6,827 nucleotides of DNA, taken from NCBI GenBank assembly GCA_018968785.1, contig JAGWZN010000044.1, positions 1-6,827 of the forward strand, in the 5' to 3' direction. Each line of letters starts with the position of its first letter. Positions within the stretch are counted from its first letter, which is position 1. Positions 5,789 through 6,827 of this stretch are shown here, piece after piece. The position numbers were made by a program, and so were the translations under genes. The notes below the pieces were generated by a model that saw only the letters and a list, made by a program, of their open reading frames with translations, did not search any database and was not told where the DNA came from. This DNA comes from Patescibacteria group bacterium. Lineage in GTDB: Bacteria; Patescibacteriota; UBA1384; CAILIB01.

Positions 5789-6827
5789 TTAAAAATGTAA
5801 AGGTATTCTAAACTTTTTGGTCAACGTTGCCACTGCGGCCCGCAACTCTTCCACACTCCGCTCGTTCCTCAGCGCGGCACCGATAATTGCCGCCAACTGC
5901 TCCATCTCCTTTTCTTTCATCCCACGGGTGGTTACGGCTGGTGTTCCCATCCGCAGTCCGGACGGGTTCGTCGGTTTGTTCTCATCAAACGGAATCATAT
6001 TCTTGTTACAGACGATGTTAATGTCCTCCAAAACAGTGGCCGCCTCCTGACCGAGATACTTGGTCGAACGGAGATCAACCAGAAAAAGATGGGTATCGGT
6101 GCCGTTCGCCACTAACCGAAACCCTTCTTGCTGCAGGCTGTAGGCTAACTGCTTGGCGTTCGTCAGAATCTGTTTGGCGTACTGGCGGAAAGACGGCTGC
6201 TGAGCCTCAATAAAGGCGATAGCCATCGCGGCAATGGTATTCAGATGGGGGCCGCCCTGCAGTCCGGGCATAATCGCCTTGTCAATCGCTTTGGCAAACT
6301 CCGGTCGGCAGAAGATCATGCCGGCTCGCGGACCGCGCAGTGTCTTGTGGGTAGTGGTAGTCACGACATCGGCAATTCCAAACGGACTGGGATGCACGCC
6401 GCCGGCAATCAGGCCGGCCACATGCGACATATCGACCATTAACAAAGCGCCGACTTCTTTGGCAATTCGGGAGAACGCGGCATAATCCACCAATGCCGAA
6501 TACGCAGTCGTGCCACAGACAATCAGTTTAGGTTTATGCTGAAGCGCCATCTCCCTTACCTGATCGTAATCGATCAGTTCAGTCTCCTTGTTCACCCCAT
6601 ACTGGACAAAGTTATACACCTTGCTGGTAAAACTGACCGGCGCGCCATGGGTCAAGTGTCCACCATGATCCAAACTCATCGCCATGGCGTGATCGCCGGG
6701 CTCAAGGAGGGCTGTATAGACCGCTAGATTGGCGGGTGATCCGGAGTACGGCTGCACATTGACATGATAGTCGGTCTTGAAAAGCGCCTGAGCCTGCTCA
6801 ATTGCCGCTAGCTCTACCTGATCCACT
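5789..6827 (-). CDS. glyA: Serine hydroxymethyltransferase, N-terminus outside the window
   Basis: PLP enzyme interconverting serine plus tetrahydrofolate with glycine plus 5,10-methylene-tetrahydrofolate, the main one-carbon source for purine and thymidylate synthesis. The window holds about 345 C-terminal residues. The apparent first codon, GTG at 6824-6826, is an internal Val, not a start. By alignment from memory with E. coli GlyA about 70 N-terminal residues are missing. Visible hallmarks, numbered from that Val, are VQPYSGSPANLAVYTALLEPGD (24-45), HGGHLTHG (54-61), VDMSHVAG (131-138, Asp for the PLP ring nitrogen), TTTTHKTLRGPRAG (156-169, Schiff-base Lys161) and the glycine-rich LQGGPH. 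The C-terminal domain is intact, with GTDTHLFLVDL and RMGTPAVTTRG. The stop TAA is one base before the thrS ATG, so the two form an operon transcribed leftward. Confidence 0.97.
   Translation of the reverse strand, partial: VDQVELAAIEQAQALFKTDYHVNVQPYSGSPANLAVYTALLEPGDHAMAMSLDHGGHLTHGAPVSFTSKVYNFVQYGVNKETELIDYDQVREMALQHKPKLIVCGTTAYSALVDYAAFSRIAKEVGALLMVDMSHVAGLIAGGVHPSPFGIADVVTTTTHKTLRGPRAGMIFCRPEFAKAIDKAIMPGLQGGPHLNTIAAMAIAFIEAQQPSFRQYAKQILTNAKQLAYSLQQEGFRLVANGTDTHLFLVDLRSTKYLGQEAATVLEDINIVCNKNMIPFDENKPTNPSGLRMGTPAVTTRGMKEKEMEQLAAIIGAALRNERSVEELRAAVATLTKKFRIPLHF

Overview
The window is an ordinary, gene-dense bacterial chromosome segment of roughly half G+C, with no mobile elements, CRISPR array, rRNA or tRNA. 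The standard genetic code fits: uvrB ends in TGA, and no coding frame here contains an internal TGA. The threonyl-tRNA synthetase lacks the N-terminal TGS domain, most start codons lack a Shine-Dalgarno sequence, and trmD lies outside the usual rpsP-rimM-trmD-rplS cluster. Together these suggest a reduced-genome lineage such as the Candidate Phyla Radiation (Patescibacteria). That placement is inference from a few traits, not phylogeny.

The left side, read on the + strand, starts with the C-terminal end of an unidentified protein with an acidic tail (1-161). A perfect 32-bp palindrome (178-209) follows. It looks like an intrinsic terminator, carries a consensus -10 box in its centre, and directly abuts the trmD start codon. 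Next come trmD (tRNA m1G37 methyltransferase) and uvrB (excision-repair damage recognition), which overlap by 17 bp. After a 78-bp gap holding a promoter-like element come a 73-aa protein of unknown function and rplY/ctc (long-form ribosomal protein bL25).

A strong hairpin terminator at 3968-3995 separates these from a convergent pair read on the - strand: thrS (TGS-less, editing domain intact) and, upstream of it, glyA (serine hydroxymethyltransferase, cut off by the window edge). glyA and thrS are separated by a single base and are very likely co-transcribed.

Most of the genes serve translation (tRNA modification, ribosome, Thr-tRNA charging, one-carbon/glycine metabolism), plus one DNA-repair gene. 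I see no previously undescribed multi-gene system. The best leads are the promoter embedded in a terminator ahead of trmD, the unusual ThrRS architecture, and the small unknown protein with its own promoter. No stretch over 300 bases lacks a gene.
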